From NCBI GenBank assembly GCA_947311845.1, contig CAMZMU010000052.1:138709733-138773732 (forward strand): a DNA stretch of 64,000 nucleotides. Direction: 5' to 3'. Source of the stretch: Poa pratensis (lineage: Eukaryota > Streptophyta > Magnoliopsida > Poales > Poaceae). Both the position numbers and the translations under genes were made by a program. The notes below the pieces were generated by a model. The model saw only the letters and a program-made list of their open reading frames with translations, was not told the DNA's origin and did no database searches. The first letter of the stretch is position 1; each line of letters starts with the position of its first letter. Shown here piece after piece: positions 32,140 through 42,483 of the stretch.

Positions 32140-35100
32140 ATGTCTTCTGCCTCGGATCCCGCCGAGGAAGGAGCACCTGGAGAACGAGGTAGCTGGGAGG
32201 GATCCGATGTCACGGAGGTCGACATCAATGGCTCCGAGATTCACGGCGGATCCCGGCTAAACTCATCTGCCGAGTTCCGAAGAAAGGAGATATCGAACCC
32301 GAGGTGGAATCCGGGGAGCGGGTCGTCTTCCTGGATCACTTCGAACGTGGCTTCGGGCTCCCGGCCGGGAAATTCTTCCGGGATTTCTTGGACAACTTTG
32401 GGCTACAACCACACCACCTGCCCGCCAATGCCATCCTCCAACTTTCGGCCTACGCGACCTTTTCCGAGGGTTACCTCGGATTATGGCCAAGCATCGAGTC
32501 CTGGGCCAAGTACTTCCAGCTGAAGAAGCAAAGTGTCCCGAACAAGAAGGTCGTGGACAAGGAGATGACCGCTTGCGGGGCGGCCTCGATTTCACCTCGG
32601 CGCCTTCTGAGTTTCCTCGGATCAGGGCCTGGACTCCTGCCGCAAATGGCAACGCTCCTTCTTTATGTGAAGAACCCGGGCACCGAAGATCTCATCAATT
32701 TGCCGGAGTTCACCATTGGAACCCCCGCTGCCCAACTCAACTGGGATTATGAGCCTGCACCCGACGCTCCCGAGGTTCTTACTGATCCACCAAACCATGA
32801 TGTCCTCCAGGAGAAAAGCTGGGGGCAGATGACATCTTGCGCACCATGATCACCCGCCGAGTTAGCCCTTTACAAGCGCGGGCCCATAAGATCTGCCATA
32901 TGAGTGGCCGCTACGACCCCACTCGGCACAGCACCTTTGAACTTGATGACTCCGAGGTGAAGAGGCGCATCCGGGCCATCGCCAAGACCACCATGCCCGA
33001 TAAGTGGAAATGGGGTGTCAAGCCCTATGACCGAGATCACCTTCCAGCTCAAGTAAGTGTACTTACCCGACGTATAATATTCCTCGGTTTCATTTTCACC
33101 CCGACCTTGTATTGATTCTTGTGCTAACTCGGTTTTACCTTGCCACCTCTGCAGAAGTTCACTCGACAGGAAATCGAGGATGGCCCCCTTTCTTCTAAGG
33201 AGTGGACTCCCGACCTGCCTATCCCGGCCGCCGCCGAGGTTGAAGATCCGGACAATGAGGATCACCTCCCCATTCCCAAGGCCACCTCGGGTAAGACTCG
33301 TGGTTTCACCTCGCACCGCCCACCAGTTCGTTCGTCCATCCAGGACTGGCCCGATGACGACGATGACGATTGCCAAATTCTGGAACCTGTCAACGTTATT
33401 CCATTTCATATGCTCCTCCAACATATAAGAACTTTCATCCAGCGTCTGCAGCTTCCCGGAAGCGCTCAGGACCTGGTACCTCGGATGCCGAGGCTTCCAA
33501 GACCTCGGAGACTGCGCGCCCAAAGCCAAGCGTGCCAAGAAGACCTCGGCGAGGCACAAGAAGCGAGGCCCCGTGGAGGAAGATGCGTAAGTCACCTTGC
33601 TCCTTTTTACCTTTCACGCTGTTCCGAGGTTAAGTTTTTTACTCTAACTTAATCTTTTCTTTTTCGTCTAGCCCGGCTCGGCAGATCAAACAGAGCCATA
33701 GCTCGATACATTCACCACTGCCTCCAGTGGTTGAAGCTCAGACAACCGAGGTCGAGGTTAACCTCGGCAGCCCCGCCAGAGCCTCTCCTCCAGAACGGTC
33801 CATTGACCTCAGCAGCCCGGAGAGACCATCTCCTCCCCGGTGCGTGTCTCCTCCGCCGAACTTCCACCGCCGAGCTCTGACTCCGGCCTGGGGCACTCTG
33901 CTCCCCGCCGAGATCAGACTCCTCCGCCTCCTCAGAAGGATGCGGAGACAGATCGCGCCAAGACTCCGGCTAAGACCGTGCAGGAGCCTCGGCTCTCCCC
34001 CAAGTCTCAAGCTGCGCGCAACCAGCAGCAACAGCAGCAGAAGAAGCAGAAGAAGCAGAAGAAAGATTCAGCTCCAGTTGTTGAGCCCCCCAAACAGCCA
34101 CAGCAAACTCCAATGCCGCCACCGCCACCGGGCCCCAAGGCTGCGAGCACCCAACTAGTGCCGCATGTTCCCGCGCCGAAGTCCACCTTGACCAAGACCG
34201 CGCCCTCGAGCTCTCAGGTCGCCACCTCCCGAGCTCTTTTGCTGCTACCATCCAGCCGAACATCAGCAGCTGGGAGGTCGGGCAACTCCGGACCAAGAGC
34301 GGGAACAGCTTAGGCTCGGAGAAGCACTATGACATGGACTGGAACTCGGCTGACGCTGCCGAGGTCTCCTCTAACCCGAGCTCTGAGCATCCAGTTGGAC
34401 CTAGCGCCGTGCTCCAGTCCATCTACAACATGCAGACTGCGGTCCTTGATTGCAGCAAGAAGGCCTCGGTAAGTTTCTTTACGCAACTCTCTTTCTTCCT
34501 TTGAAACCAAATGACAAACATACACTATTCCCAGTCCCCGAGATTCGGGTTGAGCAATTGACACTCCACCGAGTTAAAATTGCTCGGCTTGAATCTCAAA
34601 AACTTGTCATTTCTCCCATGCTGAGTCCCCGAGGCCAACGCCGAGTCCCCGGGACTCAATTGGGCCTCGGGTGCTAAAAAACCTCGGATTTCTTCGAACT
34701 GATCTCTCTATTTTTTCAGGAGTGCAACAATGCTCGGACAAAGATCTTCAAGAACCTCCTGCTGGATCACAACAGACTGAAGAAGTCTCACCGGACTCTT
34801 CTATCCGCAAAGGAGCAGAGCGACAAAGATTACGCCTCCAAGTTGAAGACAGCCGAAGATGAAATAGCTCGGCTGCAACAAGAGCTGAACCGGGCTAATG
34901 AAGCCAAAACTGCTGTGGAGGACGCTATGAAGGTCAAAGACCAGGCCGCCGAACAGCAGCAAGAGCTTGCCAAGACCCTGGAGAGCCGCGCCACCTCGGC
35001 CGAAGCCGAACTTATCGCCCTCCGAGCTATATCGAAAAGCTGGTTGTCCGAGCTCGCTCGGATTAATCACCAAATGGACAGTAAGTTTCTTTTCCCCTTT

Positions 35101-36024
35101 TCCTTATTTTCTGCCGACCTACACCCCGTGCCACCGTATGCCTTATTTCAGCGACAGCCTTTTTGTCTTCTTCAGAGAACTTTGAGCACTCCAAGGACAA
35201 GGCTATCCGCGAAGTTCAAGCAGCTCGGGCAAAGAGGGCTGAGACAGAAACCCTCAGCGAAAGCTGGGATATCCAGGACCACCTTGTTGCCCTTAATGCT
35301 CGGATCAGGCCGCTCAGGGCCATTGGAACCAAGCTGGTTGATGCTGCCATCGAGGTCCACCGTGCCCTCTGGCCCAAGGTCAAGACTCCCACTTGCATCG
35401 ACGAGCTCGCCACGAAGCTGAAAGGAGCCGAGGCTAGACTTCGGGAGTGGAGATGCTCATCAGCTCGGGCTGGAGCGGACAAGGCCCTGGTGTTCGTGCT
35501 GTCTGGTATGAATGTTGAGATCCACACGGTTACCTCCCTGCGCAGGGGCTCTCCTTGGAACTCCACCCCTGATGGCATTGCGAAACGCCAAGCAGCAGCC
35601 GACCTCTTTGCTAGTTATGCAAACACCCGGACCTTTGATGACGGGCGCCTCTATTCTGAGGATGAAGAGAGCTCGGACGAGGAGAAGAGTCCGGTGAAGA
35701 AGTTCTGACGGCGAGGAAATTGACTTTGACGAGCCTGAGAGCTCCAAGGGCAAGGCCGGCAAAACAACCGAGGTGGCTGAAGGTTCTGATGATGACTTCA
35801 GCTTCGACGAACCTCCGAACCCAAGGGCAAGTCCGGCAAAGCCGTAGCCACCGAGGTGATCTCCCCCGACGTGACGGACACCCCGGCATCCACTCCAACA
35901 ACCGAGGTTGCTTCCGCGACCGAGGTGTTCCTGCGCCCGAGGTTGTTCCTGCGCCCGAGGCTCCTGCTTCCGAGGTCCCCACTACCACAACTTCGGCGAC
36001 CGAGGTCTCTGGTTCCGAGGCCTG
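32140..36024 (+). pseudogene. Element D antisense gene: spliced, gypsy-type transposon domain plus coiled coil
   Basis: This gene runs against the pol genes of its own element. It starts MSSASDPAEEGAPGERGSWE. Exon 1 has a domain like Pfam 'putative gypsy type transposon' (PF04195, from memory): FLDHFERGFGLPAGKFFRDF, LQPHHLPANAILQLSAYATF, YLGLWPSIESWAKYF. Four canonical GT-AG introns (33053-33154, 33587-33671, 34469-34719, 35081-35175) join the frame in phase. Later exons are Ser/Pro-rich, Gln/Lys-rich, then a long coiled coil (KTAEDEIARLQQELNRANEA) and a conserved C-terminal region. Small indels near 32300, 32820 and 35705 break it. Chromovirus E sits 91 bp upstream of the start and has cut the gene from its own LTR. 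Function unknown. Confidence 0.75.
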
Positions 36025-36148
36025 AACTTGTCTCAAAAAACATTAAATCCCCGGTATGCCGGGTGCAGATGTAATATACACTTAAGTAGTTTGCCTTGCT
36101 ACCAGTACTATTATCTTGCTATCCGAACCATGCTTTTCTAAGAATTTA

Positions 36149-36540
36149 TGCCGAACCCTTTTGGAACGAGTCCCCGAGTTCACTTTCGTGTTTACTATAC
36201 TTGGCATTCTTTGCTCTTGTCTACCATTTTGGCGTTCGACAGTCGAGTCACAAGATTGTTGTTTATAGCATACAGTACTTAGCAAATGTCGAGGTGTGTT
36301 TCAAAATCATCCGACATAAACGAAAGGTAAAGACAGGGGTTAGTAAACGACACATGCCGAACTATATTTTTGGACCGAGTCCCCGAGTCCATTTTCATGT
36401 TTCCCACGTTTTTTCATCTTTGCTCTTGACTACCATTTCGGCGTTCGTCAGTCGAGTCACAAGATTAGTTACACAGCATACATTACTTGAAGTTTGAGAC
36501 GAGGTTCAAAATAGTTCGGCATATGAACGAAATTGACAAA
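36149..36540. repeat. About 206-bp tandem duplication between the convergent genes of element D
   Basis: Two imperfect units start TGCCGAAC at 36149 and 36355. Both contain GAGTCCCCGAGT, CTTTGCTCTTG, CTACCATTT, GGCGTTCG and CAGTCGAGTCACAAGATT in the same order. They lie between the end of the antisense gene and the end of the integrase frame, where no gene is seen (36025-36668). Confidence 0.75.
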
Positions 36541-36668
36541 CAGAAATAAAACACAAGCACAAGAGCGAGGCAGTCCCCGAGCTTCAACCTCGGAGTGCCG
36601 ACATTTCATTAAGGATTAACCGAGGCACATACATTGCGCCCTTCATGAGTAGAAAGGTCGGAGTAGAG

Positions 36669-37772
36669 CTATATTCCATGGTCGCCTGACCTCTGATCCG
36701 GGGTTGTCCAGCCCATCTTCCTTGGTTCCTGCGCATCTATTAGATAGTACGAATCATTGAGCAGAGCTCGGCTCACAATGAACGGTCCCTCCCATGGAGG
36801 TGACAACTTGTGCCGACCTTTCTTGCGCTGCACCAGCCTCAGCACCAAATCTCCCTCGTGAAACACACGAGGGTTGACACTCCGGCTATGATAACGTCGG
36901 AGACCTTGTTGGTATATTGCTGACCGAGATGAGGCCAATTCTCTAGCTTCCTCAAGCAGATCTACTGCATCCTCCCGAGCCTCTTTTGCCTCGGCTTCAG
37001 TGTACATTGCCACTCTGGGCGCATCATATTCGATGTCAGTGGGTAGCATAGCTTCTGCCCCATAGACCATAAAAAATGGCGTATAGCCAGTTGATCGATT
37101 TGGCGTGGTCCTTAGACCCCACAGTACTGCTGGTATCTCATCTATCCAACACCCCGGCGTTTTCAGCAGTGGTTCAATGAGCCGAGCCTTGATGCCGGCC
37201 AACACTAGAGCATTTGATCTTTCCACTTGTCCATTAGACTCCGGGTGTGCCACCGAGGCTATGTCCAGCCGGATTCCCTTGTTCATGCAAAACCGAGCAA
37301 ATTCTCCAACAGCAAAGTTCGTGCCGTTGTCCGAGATAATGCTATGGGGGTACCCATATCGCAGAATGATCTCCTTCAAAAAAGTCACTGCTGAATGACC
37401 ATCCAACTTCCGGATTGGTTTCACCTCGATCCACTTGGTGAACTTGTCCACCATCACCAGTATGTGCGTCATGTTACCTCGGGCTGGTTTGAACTCTCCC
37501 ACCATATCCAAACACCATACCGCAAACGGCCAAGTGATAGGAATTGTTTTGAGCGCCGAGGCTGGCATATGCGTTTGCTTGGCAAACCTTTGGCATCCTT
37601 CACATCTCCGGACTATGGCCTCTGCATCAGCAAGAGCAGTGGGCCAATAGAACCCATGCCTGAACACCTTGGCCACCAGAGCTCTTGTGCTGCAATGATG
37701 ACCACACTCTCCTTGGTGGATCTCCAAAAGCATCTCCTTGCCTTCAGCTGGCTCGACACACCGTTGCAACAC
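36669..37772 (-). CDS. Element D integrase
   Basis: This open block of 367 codons is part of a polyprotein, so no own start is expected. The HHCC finger is seen as IHQGECGHHCSTRALVAKVF and CEGCQRF. The core has VWCLDMVGEF (Asp), IISDNGTNFA (Asp) and SNGQVERSNALVLAG (Glu). The C terminus shows FHEGDLVLRLVQRKKGRHKL and WEGPFIVSRAL, a GPF-type end without a chromodomain, as expected for Tat. It is the best-preserved enzyme frame of element D. Confidence 0.85.
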   Translation of the reverse strand: MLQRCVEPAEGKEMLLEIHQGECGHHCSTRALVAKVFRHGFYWPTALADAEAIVRRCEGCQRFAKQTHMPASALKTIPITWPFAVWCLDMVGEFKPARGNMTHILVMVDKFTKWIEVKPIRKLDGHSAVTFLKEIILRYGYPHSIISDNGTNFAVGEFARFCMNKGIRLDIASVAHPESNGQVERSNALVLAGIKARLIEPLLKTPGCWIDEIPAVLWGLRTTPNRSTGYTPFFMVYGAEAMLPTDIEYDAPRVAMYTEAEAKEAREDAVDLLEEARELASSRSAIYQQGLRRYHSRSVNPRVFHEGDLVLRLVQRKKGRHKLSPPWEGPFIVSRALLNDSYYLIDAQEPRKMGWTTPDQRSGDHGI

Positions 37773-37777
37773 CTCGG

Positions 37778-38186
37778 TTACGCTTCTTTTATAGAGCTCC
37801 TTGTTGATGATGGTGTACGCCTTGCCCTCCTTTGGATTCTCCTAGCCTCGGTTGTGTCACTTGGCAAGCTTCCCTCCGTTATGAACTTCATGATTTGCTC
37901 CGCCCACTCCGGCACTGGGTGCAAAGGAAAAAATTCTCGTCCACCTCCATTGGTTCGGCCACCATAATCTCCTCCATTATTTCCTCCACCATCCTGCGAC
38001 CAGTCCCCGAGTCTTGATGAGCAGTCCCCGAGGTTCGGTGCGCAGTCCCCGAGCTCTGCCACGCAGTCCCCGGGTCCGACCAAACGCACCGACGTCTACC
38101 TCCATTGGAACAGGTCCGGGCTCTTGCTCCGCCGGGATGAAAATAGATTCGGATTCAGGAGAAGGTTTGATTGAAGGAGTTCTCAA
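37778..38186 (-). pseudogene. Element D linker between RNase H and integrase, with a 7-residue repeat
   Basis: On the minus strand it encodes GDCVAEL, GDCAPNL, GDCSSRL and GDWSQ in a row, then a Gly/Asn-rich stretch and FPLHPVPEWAEQIMKFITEG, which leads to the integrase. The repeat comes from a 21-bp tandem repeat (38001-38074). Frameshifts at both ends separate it from the neighbouring blocks. Confidence 0.6.
38001..38074 (-). repeat. 21-bp tandem repeat with AGTCCCCG core
   Basis: CAGTCCCCG(A/G)G occurs at 38001, 38022, 38043 and 38064, exactly 21 bp apart. On the minus strand each unit encodes GDC or GDW. The same word also occurs in non-coding parts of element D. Confidence 0.85.
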
Positions 38187-38197
38187 GTGATTCAGGG

Positions 38198-39220
38198 CTA
38201 CCCTGGTGGTACTGCCTCTTTAGATGAACCGAGCTTTGACAACACGTCGGCAGCATTATTTTCTGTCCGAGGTATATGCCTGTATTCACACCCTTCAAAG
38301 AACCCGGATATCTTTTGCACATGGAACCGATATAACGCCATGTTGGCATCCAGAGCATCCCAAGTTCCAGAAGATTGTTGCACCACCAGGTCGGAATCGC
38401 CGAAGCACTCCACACGCCGGATACCGATCTCCTTCGCCACATTGAGGCCATGGATTAAGGCCTCATACTCCGCCACATTGTTTGATGCTGAGAAATGAAT
38501 CTGCAGCACGTATTTCAGCTGATCTCGCTTCGGCGAGGTGAGGACTATTCCAGCCCCCAGCCCGATCTTTGTCTTGGACCCATCAAAATGCATTTTCCAA
38601 TAATTATAGTCCGGCCTGGGTGGCTCATACTGCATCTCGGCCCAATCACAAAAGAAGTCCGGCAACGCCTGGGATTTAATTGCATCTCTTCTCTCATAAT
38701 GTGGTGCATATGGAGACACCTCAATCGCCCATTTGGCAACTCGGCCAGTTGCATCTTTGCACCCGATGATCTCCGAGATTGGAGCTTCGCACACCACCGT
38801 CATGGGATGCTCCTGGAAATAATGCTTCAACTTCTTGACCGCCAGGTAGACACCATACGTCATCTTCTGGTAGTGAGGGTAATTCTGCTTCGAGGTAGAG
38901 ATCACCTCGCTCAAGTAATACACCGGTCTCTGCACCGACCTGCCACCTTCTTCGCGCTCCACCACCACTGCCACACTTACAACTCGGTTTGTGGCCGCAA
39001 TGTAAAGTAACATCGGCTCATTGTGCAATGGTGACGCCAACACCGGGGCAGTGGACAACATCTTTTTCAGCTCATTGAACGCCACGTCGGCCTGCGGGGT
39101 CCATGTAAACCCGGTACTTTTCTTCATGAGCTGGTACAAAGGTAAGGCTTTTTCTCCCAGCCGACCTACAAATCGGCTCAACGAGGCTAGGCACCCTGTG
39201 AATTTCTGCACATCTTTCAA
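38198..39220 (-). CDS. Element D RNase H plus second (archaeal-type) RNase H
   Basis: The first part is the RT connection and standard RNase H region (CLASLSRFVGRLGEKALPLY, YYLSEVISTSKQNYPHYQKM). The second part is a separate RNase H with WKMHFDGSKTKIGLGAGIVL (Asp), NVAEYEALIHGL (Glu), FGDSDLVVQQ (Asp) and NNAADVLSKLG (Asp), so all four acids are present. A duplicated, archaeal-type RNase H after the first is a known mark of Tat elements. The frame is open for 340 codons and overlaps the end of the RT block by four bases in another frame. Confidence 0.85.
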   Translation of the reverse strand: MKDVQKFTGCLASLSRFVGRLGEKALPLYQLMKKSTGFTWTPQADVAFNELKKMLSTAPVLASPLHNEPMLLYIAATNRVVSVAVVVEREEGGRSVQRPVYYLSEVISTSKQNYPHYQKMTYGVYLAVKKLKHYFQEHPMTVVCEAPISEIIGCKDATGRVAKWAIEVSPYAPHYERRDAIKSQALPDFFCDWAEMQYEPPRPDYNYWKMHFDGSKTKIGLGAGIVLTSPKRDQLKYVLQIHFSASNNVAEYEALIHGLNVAKEIGIRRVECFGDSDLVVQQSSGTWDALDANMALYRFHVQKISGFFEGCEYRHIPRTENNAADVLSKLGSSKEAVPPG

Positions 39221-39926
39221 ACACTTCGGTAATTCATGTTCTCAATAGCTCGGATCTTGGCCGGGTTAACCTCGATACCTCGGCTAGACACCAGGAATCC
39301 AAGCAACTTTCCAGCCGGGACACCAAAGGTGCACTTGTCCGGGTTAAGCTTCAACCGATATTTTCTCAAATTCACAAATGTCTCCTCGAGATCCTCGAGG
39401 AGAGTACGTTTCTCCTTAGTTTTGATGACGATATCATCGACATACACTTGCACATTTTTGCCCATTTGAGAGTGCAGGCATTTCTGCATACACCTCTGAT
39501 AAGTTGCCCCGGCATTCCTCAGACCAAAACACATGACACGATAGCAATACGCCCCATACGGGGTAATAAAAGCAGTCTTTATTTGATCCTTCGGGTTCAG
39601 TGGTATCTGGTGAAAACCAGAGTACGCATCGATAAAAGACAACAGTTCACAACCAGCAGTGGAATCAATCACTTGATCAATCCGAGGTAATGGAAACGGA
39701 TCTTTCGGGCACGCCTTGTTGAGGTTAGTGAAGTCAATGCACATGCGCCACACCTTGACCACGGCTGGCTCGTCTTTCTTCTTTTCCACCAAGACCGGAT
39801 TGGATATCCAGTCCGGTGCAGCACCTCCATAATGAACCCGGCTGCAAGCAACTTAGCCAGCTCGTCCAGCACCACTTGTCTTCGGTCGTCTGAGAGACGA
39901 CGGGTCGGTTGCCTCACCGGTTTCAC
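39217..39926 (-). pseudogene. Element D reverse transcriptase
   Basis: The N-terminal part (RRLSDDRRQVVLDELAKLLA, GFIMEVLHRTGYPI) is in one frame, then after a shift near 39800 the main block follows: WRMCIDFTNLNKACPKDPFP, LSFIDAYSGFHQIPLNPKDQ, FGLRNAGATYQRCMQKCL and the catalytic YVDDIVIKTK. It ends at the frame change into RNase H near 39217. Confidence 0.88.
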
Positions 39927-40042
39927 CTCGGCCTGACAAATAAAGAGTGCTCTGCCAACTCCCTCGGAACACCAGGCAGGTCCTTAGCCGACCATGCAAA
40001 GATATCCCGATTCTCACGGAGGAAGTGACAGAGCTCGCTTTC

Positions 40043-41434
40043 CTATTTCTCGCCCAGCCCGGTCCCAATGATGGCCATATGCTCTGGGTGCTCCGGGTCA
40101 ATGGGGATCTTCTTGGTCTCCTTGGGCACCTCGAATGCTGCAGTTGAGTCCGGGCTCATCAGTCCGGACATGCCGAGCTGTGTTGACTGCGCCATTGCCA
40201 CCACTTGATGCAGCTTCTTCTTCTCAGCTGCGATCACCAAAGACTCGGCCAGATTAGACCCCGCCGAGGCACACTGAATGGCTCGCTTGTAGTCACCCGA
40301 GATGGATATGATCCCATTAGGCCCTGGCATTTTCATCTTCAGGTATGCAACATGGGTGGAAATCATGAACTTGGCCAGAGCCGGCCTTCCAAGCAATGCA
40401 TGGTATGCACTCTCCAAGTCCACCACCTCGAACTCGATACTCTCAACTCGGCAGTTATCCTTGGTTCCAAATGCTACATCCACCCATATCTTGCCCATGG
40501 GTGCACAGGAAACGCCAGGCACAATCCCATGAAAAGTACAACTGCTTGGCATCAACTGATTTGGCGATATGCCCAATTTCACCATTGTGTCTCGGTACAT
40601 GATGTTGATGGCACTGCCATTGTCCACCAGAACTCGGGTAAACCTCACATTGTTAGTAGGCCCACACAACGTCGGATCTACCACCAGGGCATACTTTCCA
40701 GGGCTCGGCATGATCCGAGGTGTGTCTTTCCTGCTCCAAGTGATCTCCTGCTCAGACCAGTTCATATAGGTCGGCACCACCGGCATTACTGCATTCACCT
40801 CCATGGCACGCCTCTGCACGCTCTTCTTGTCAGTTGGCTCGGTCACAAAGACCACATAGCTCGCATGAGCCTCTCTATAGTCATTTCCGGGGTATTCATA
40901 CTGCTGACTTGGTCCGGCACCATTGTTGTTGTTATTACCTCGGACATTCACAACATTCACGGGCCTTGCTGCTGCAGGCCTCGGAGGAGGTGCAGTGGTT
41001 ATCGGGGTAACATTTGCTCCGGACAGATTTGGGTGGCCTCGGCTGAAATCTCTGAGGTGGTCCTGCTCTGTTTCCTCCGGCCTTCGCCCCTTCTTCCTGA
41101 TTCTGCGGTTCCAGCTGCACTGCCGGGTTGAATGGTTGGCTGGCTTGCGCGGGTCGGTCGTATGGTAACAGCAAGGACCATCTATCATTGATTCATAAGT
41201 CAAGGGTGGCTCCGGGTTCGGACTAAATGCCGGACCATTGATTTTCGGCCTCTGGACACCTCCAGCTCCGGGCTGATCCGGGTTCACCGCTGCAACTTGG
41301 TTCGAGGTGTATGGGTAGTCCGGCTCCCTCCTCTTTTGTCCGAACTCTTGGCGGTCATTACACCTTGGTCCGAGCCGGTTGTTTATTGGCTCCCTCCTTC
41401 TGTTACGTGCCACTGCCTCTGCTGCTGGCTGCAT
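40043..41434 (-). pseudogene. Element D Gag C terminus and aspartic protease
   Basis: This open block of 463 codons contains a zinc-knuckle-like CCYHTTDPRKPANHSTRQC (the first of the two Cys pairs is atypical) and, further on, the protease active site FTRVLVDNGSAINIMYRDTM, where DNGS replaces the usual D-T/S-G; DGGS or DNGS is common in Tat proteases. The protease end reads YHALLGRPALAKFMISTHVA. It ends near 40043, where the frame changes toward RT. Confidence 0.75.
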
Positions 41435-41438
41435 CGGA

Positions 41439-42483
41439 TCACCCAGAGCATAAGAATCTGCAATCCGGATTGTCTGCTAGGGATTTCGGCATATCTCTTT
41501 GGAGCCTCTGCCACAGCATGCTGCCATGTCGACAACCATCTGCAAACCAGGAAATGGCCTGTGCCTCTACAACTCCTTCACAGGAATTCCGAACATTGCT
41601 CCACCGAGTTAAGAATTCTCGGTCAGTTTCATGATCATCTTGCTTACATGCTGCCAGGAGCTGAGGTCGGTTTGGCCTCTTGTATGTACTAGCAAAGTTG
41701 CTGTTAAACGCCAGCTCCAAGTCTATCCAGGAGTTGATACTATACTCCGGCAAATTATTCAGCCAGATCCGAGCTGGACCTTCCAACATGTGCGGGAGAT
41801 ACCGGACCGCCCATCGGCGATTGCCCCCCGCTATGTGCACCGAGGATACATAATCTGTCAGCCAATCTTGCGGCTTGGTGCTCCAGTTGCTCGGACAAGT
41901 AGATTCTATCCAGCTTGTTACGAACATCGCCCGGAGCTAACATCCGAGCTCCTATCTGAGGTCCCAACGCCCCATCCACTCTGTGGTATCCAGCTCGCGC
42001 CATGGCCGAGTCTCCATCATCGTATCGGTCATCGCCTTGACCGACATTCTGAGGTTGCTGAACATACTCTGGCTCTCGCTGATATTGCCCCTGCGGCCGG
42101 GGTTGTTGCTGATACCTCGGGGGTGGAGGTGGTTTACCTCGGCCAGCCGACGCTGCTTGCCCGCCATTCTGATTCCCCTGACCCGAGTTACCCTTAGCTC
42201 GGCTTGCATTACCTGGGCCGGGTTTCCCTTAGCTCGGCTAGCATTGCCCTGGCCCACCTTCTGCTTTGCTGCTAACACCGGATCATACATCTGCAGATGC
42301 TTGTTCTGACCCGAGGTAACACTCCGGGCTCGATCGGCTCCTCCGATGAGTGAAGACGAGGCTTGCCCTTGGACACCTGACTAACTGGCCTAGCTGAATA
42401 AACCATCTCCGAATCACCAGCCCCGGCATATGCTCTGCGTTGATTACGCCTCTCGCTCACTGGTGCGCCACTCCGGACGCGAG
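41439..42483 (-). pseudogene. Element D gag (5' end missing)
   Basis: The capsid-like core reads RYLPHMLEGPARIWLNNLPE, SWIDLELAFNSNFASTYKRP and EFLTRWSNVRNSC. Upstream is a Pro/Gln-rich N terminus in two shifted frames (41952-42290 and 42272-42483). It runs to about 42483 and there meets the gag of element C head to head, without the LTR, primer site or leader that should come first. Confidence 0.75.

Larger units (their letters stand above)
9655..42483 (-). mobile_element. Element D: Tat-lineage Ty3/gypsy retrotransposon, minus strand, 5' end lost
   Basis: Its 3' LTR is at 9655-10734; its internal region is interrupted by chromovirus E and continues from 32049 to about 42483. On the minus strand the order is gag (about 42483 to 41439), gag-C/protease (41434-40043), RT (39926-39217), RNase H plus second RNase H (39220-38198) and integrase (37772-36669). 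An antisense gene (32140 to about 36024, + strand) follows. The 5' LTR and primer-binding site that should lie beyond 42483 are absent, and the sequence passes straight into gag of element C. The second RNase H domain and antisense gene place it in Tat, but it differs from C in LTR and sequence. Confidence 0.8.

Noticed and set aside
40205..41131. 308-residue open frame on the plus strand
   Set aside because: Shadow of the protease/gag block of element D; no domains, Cys/His/Leu-rich noise.
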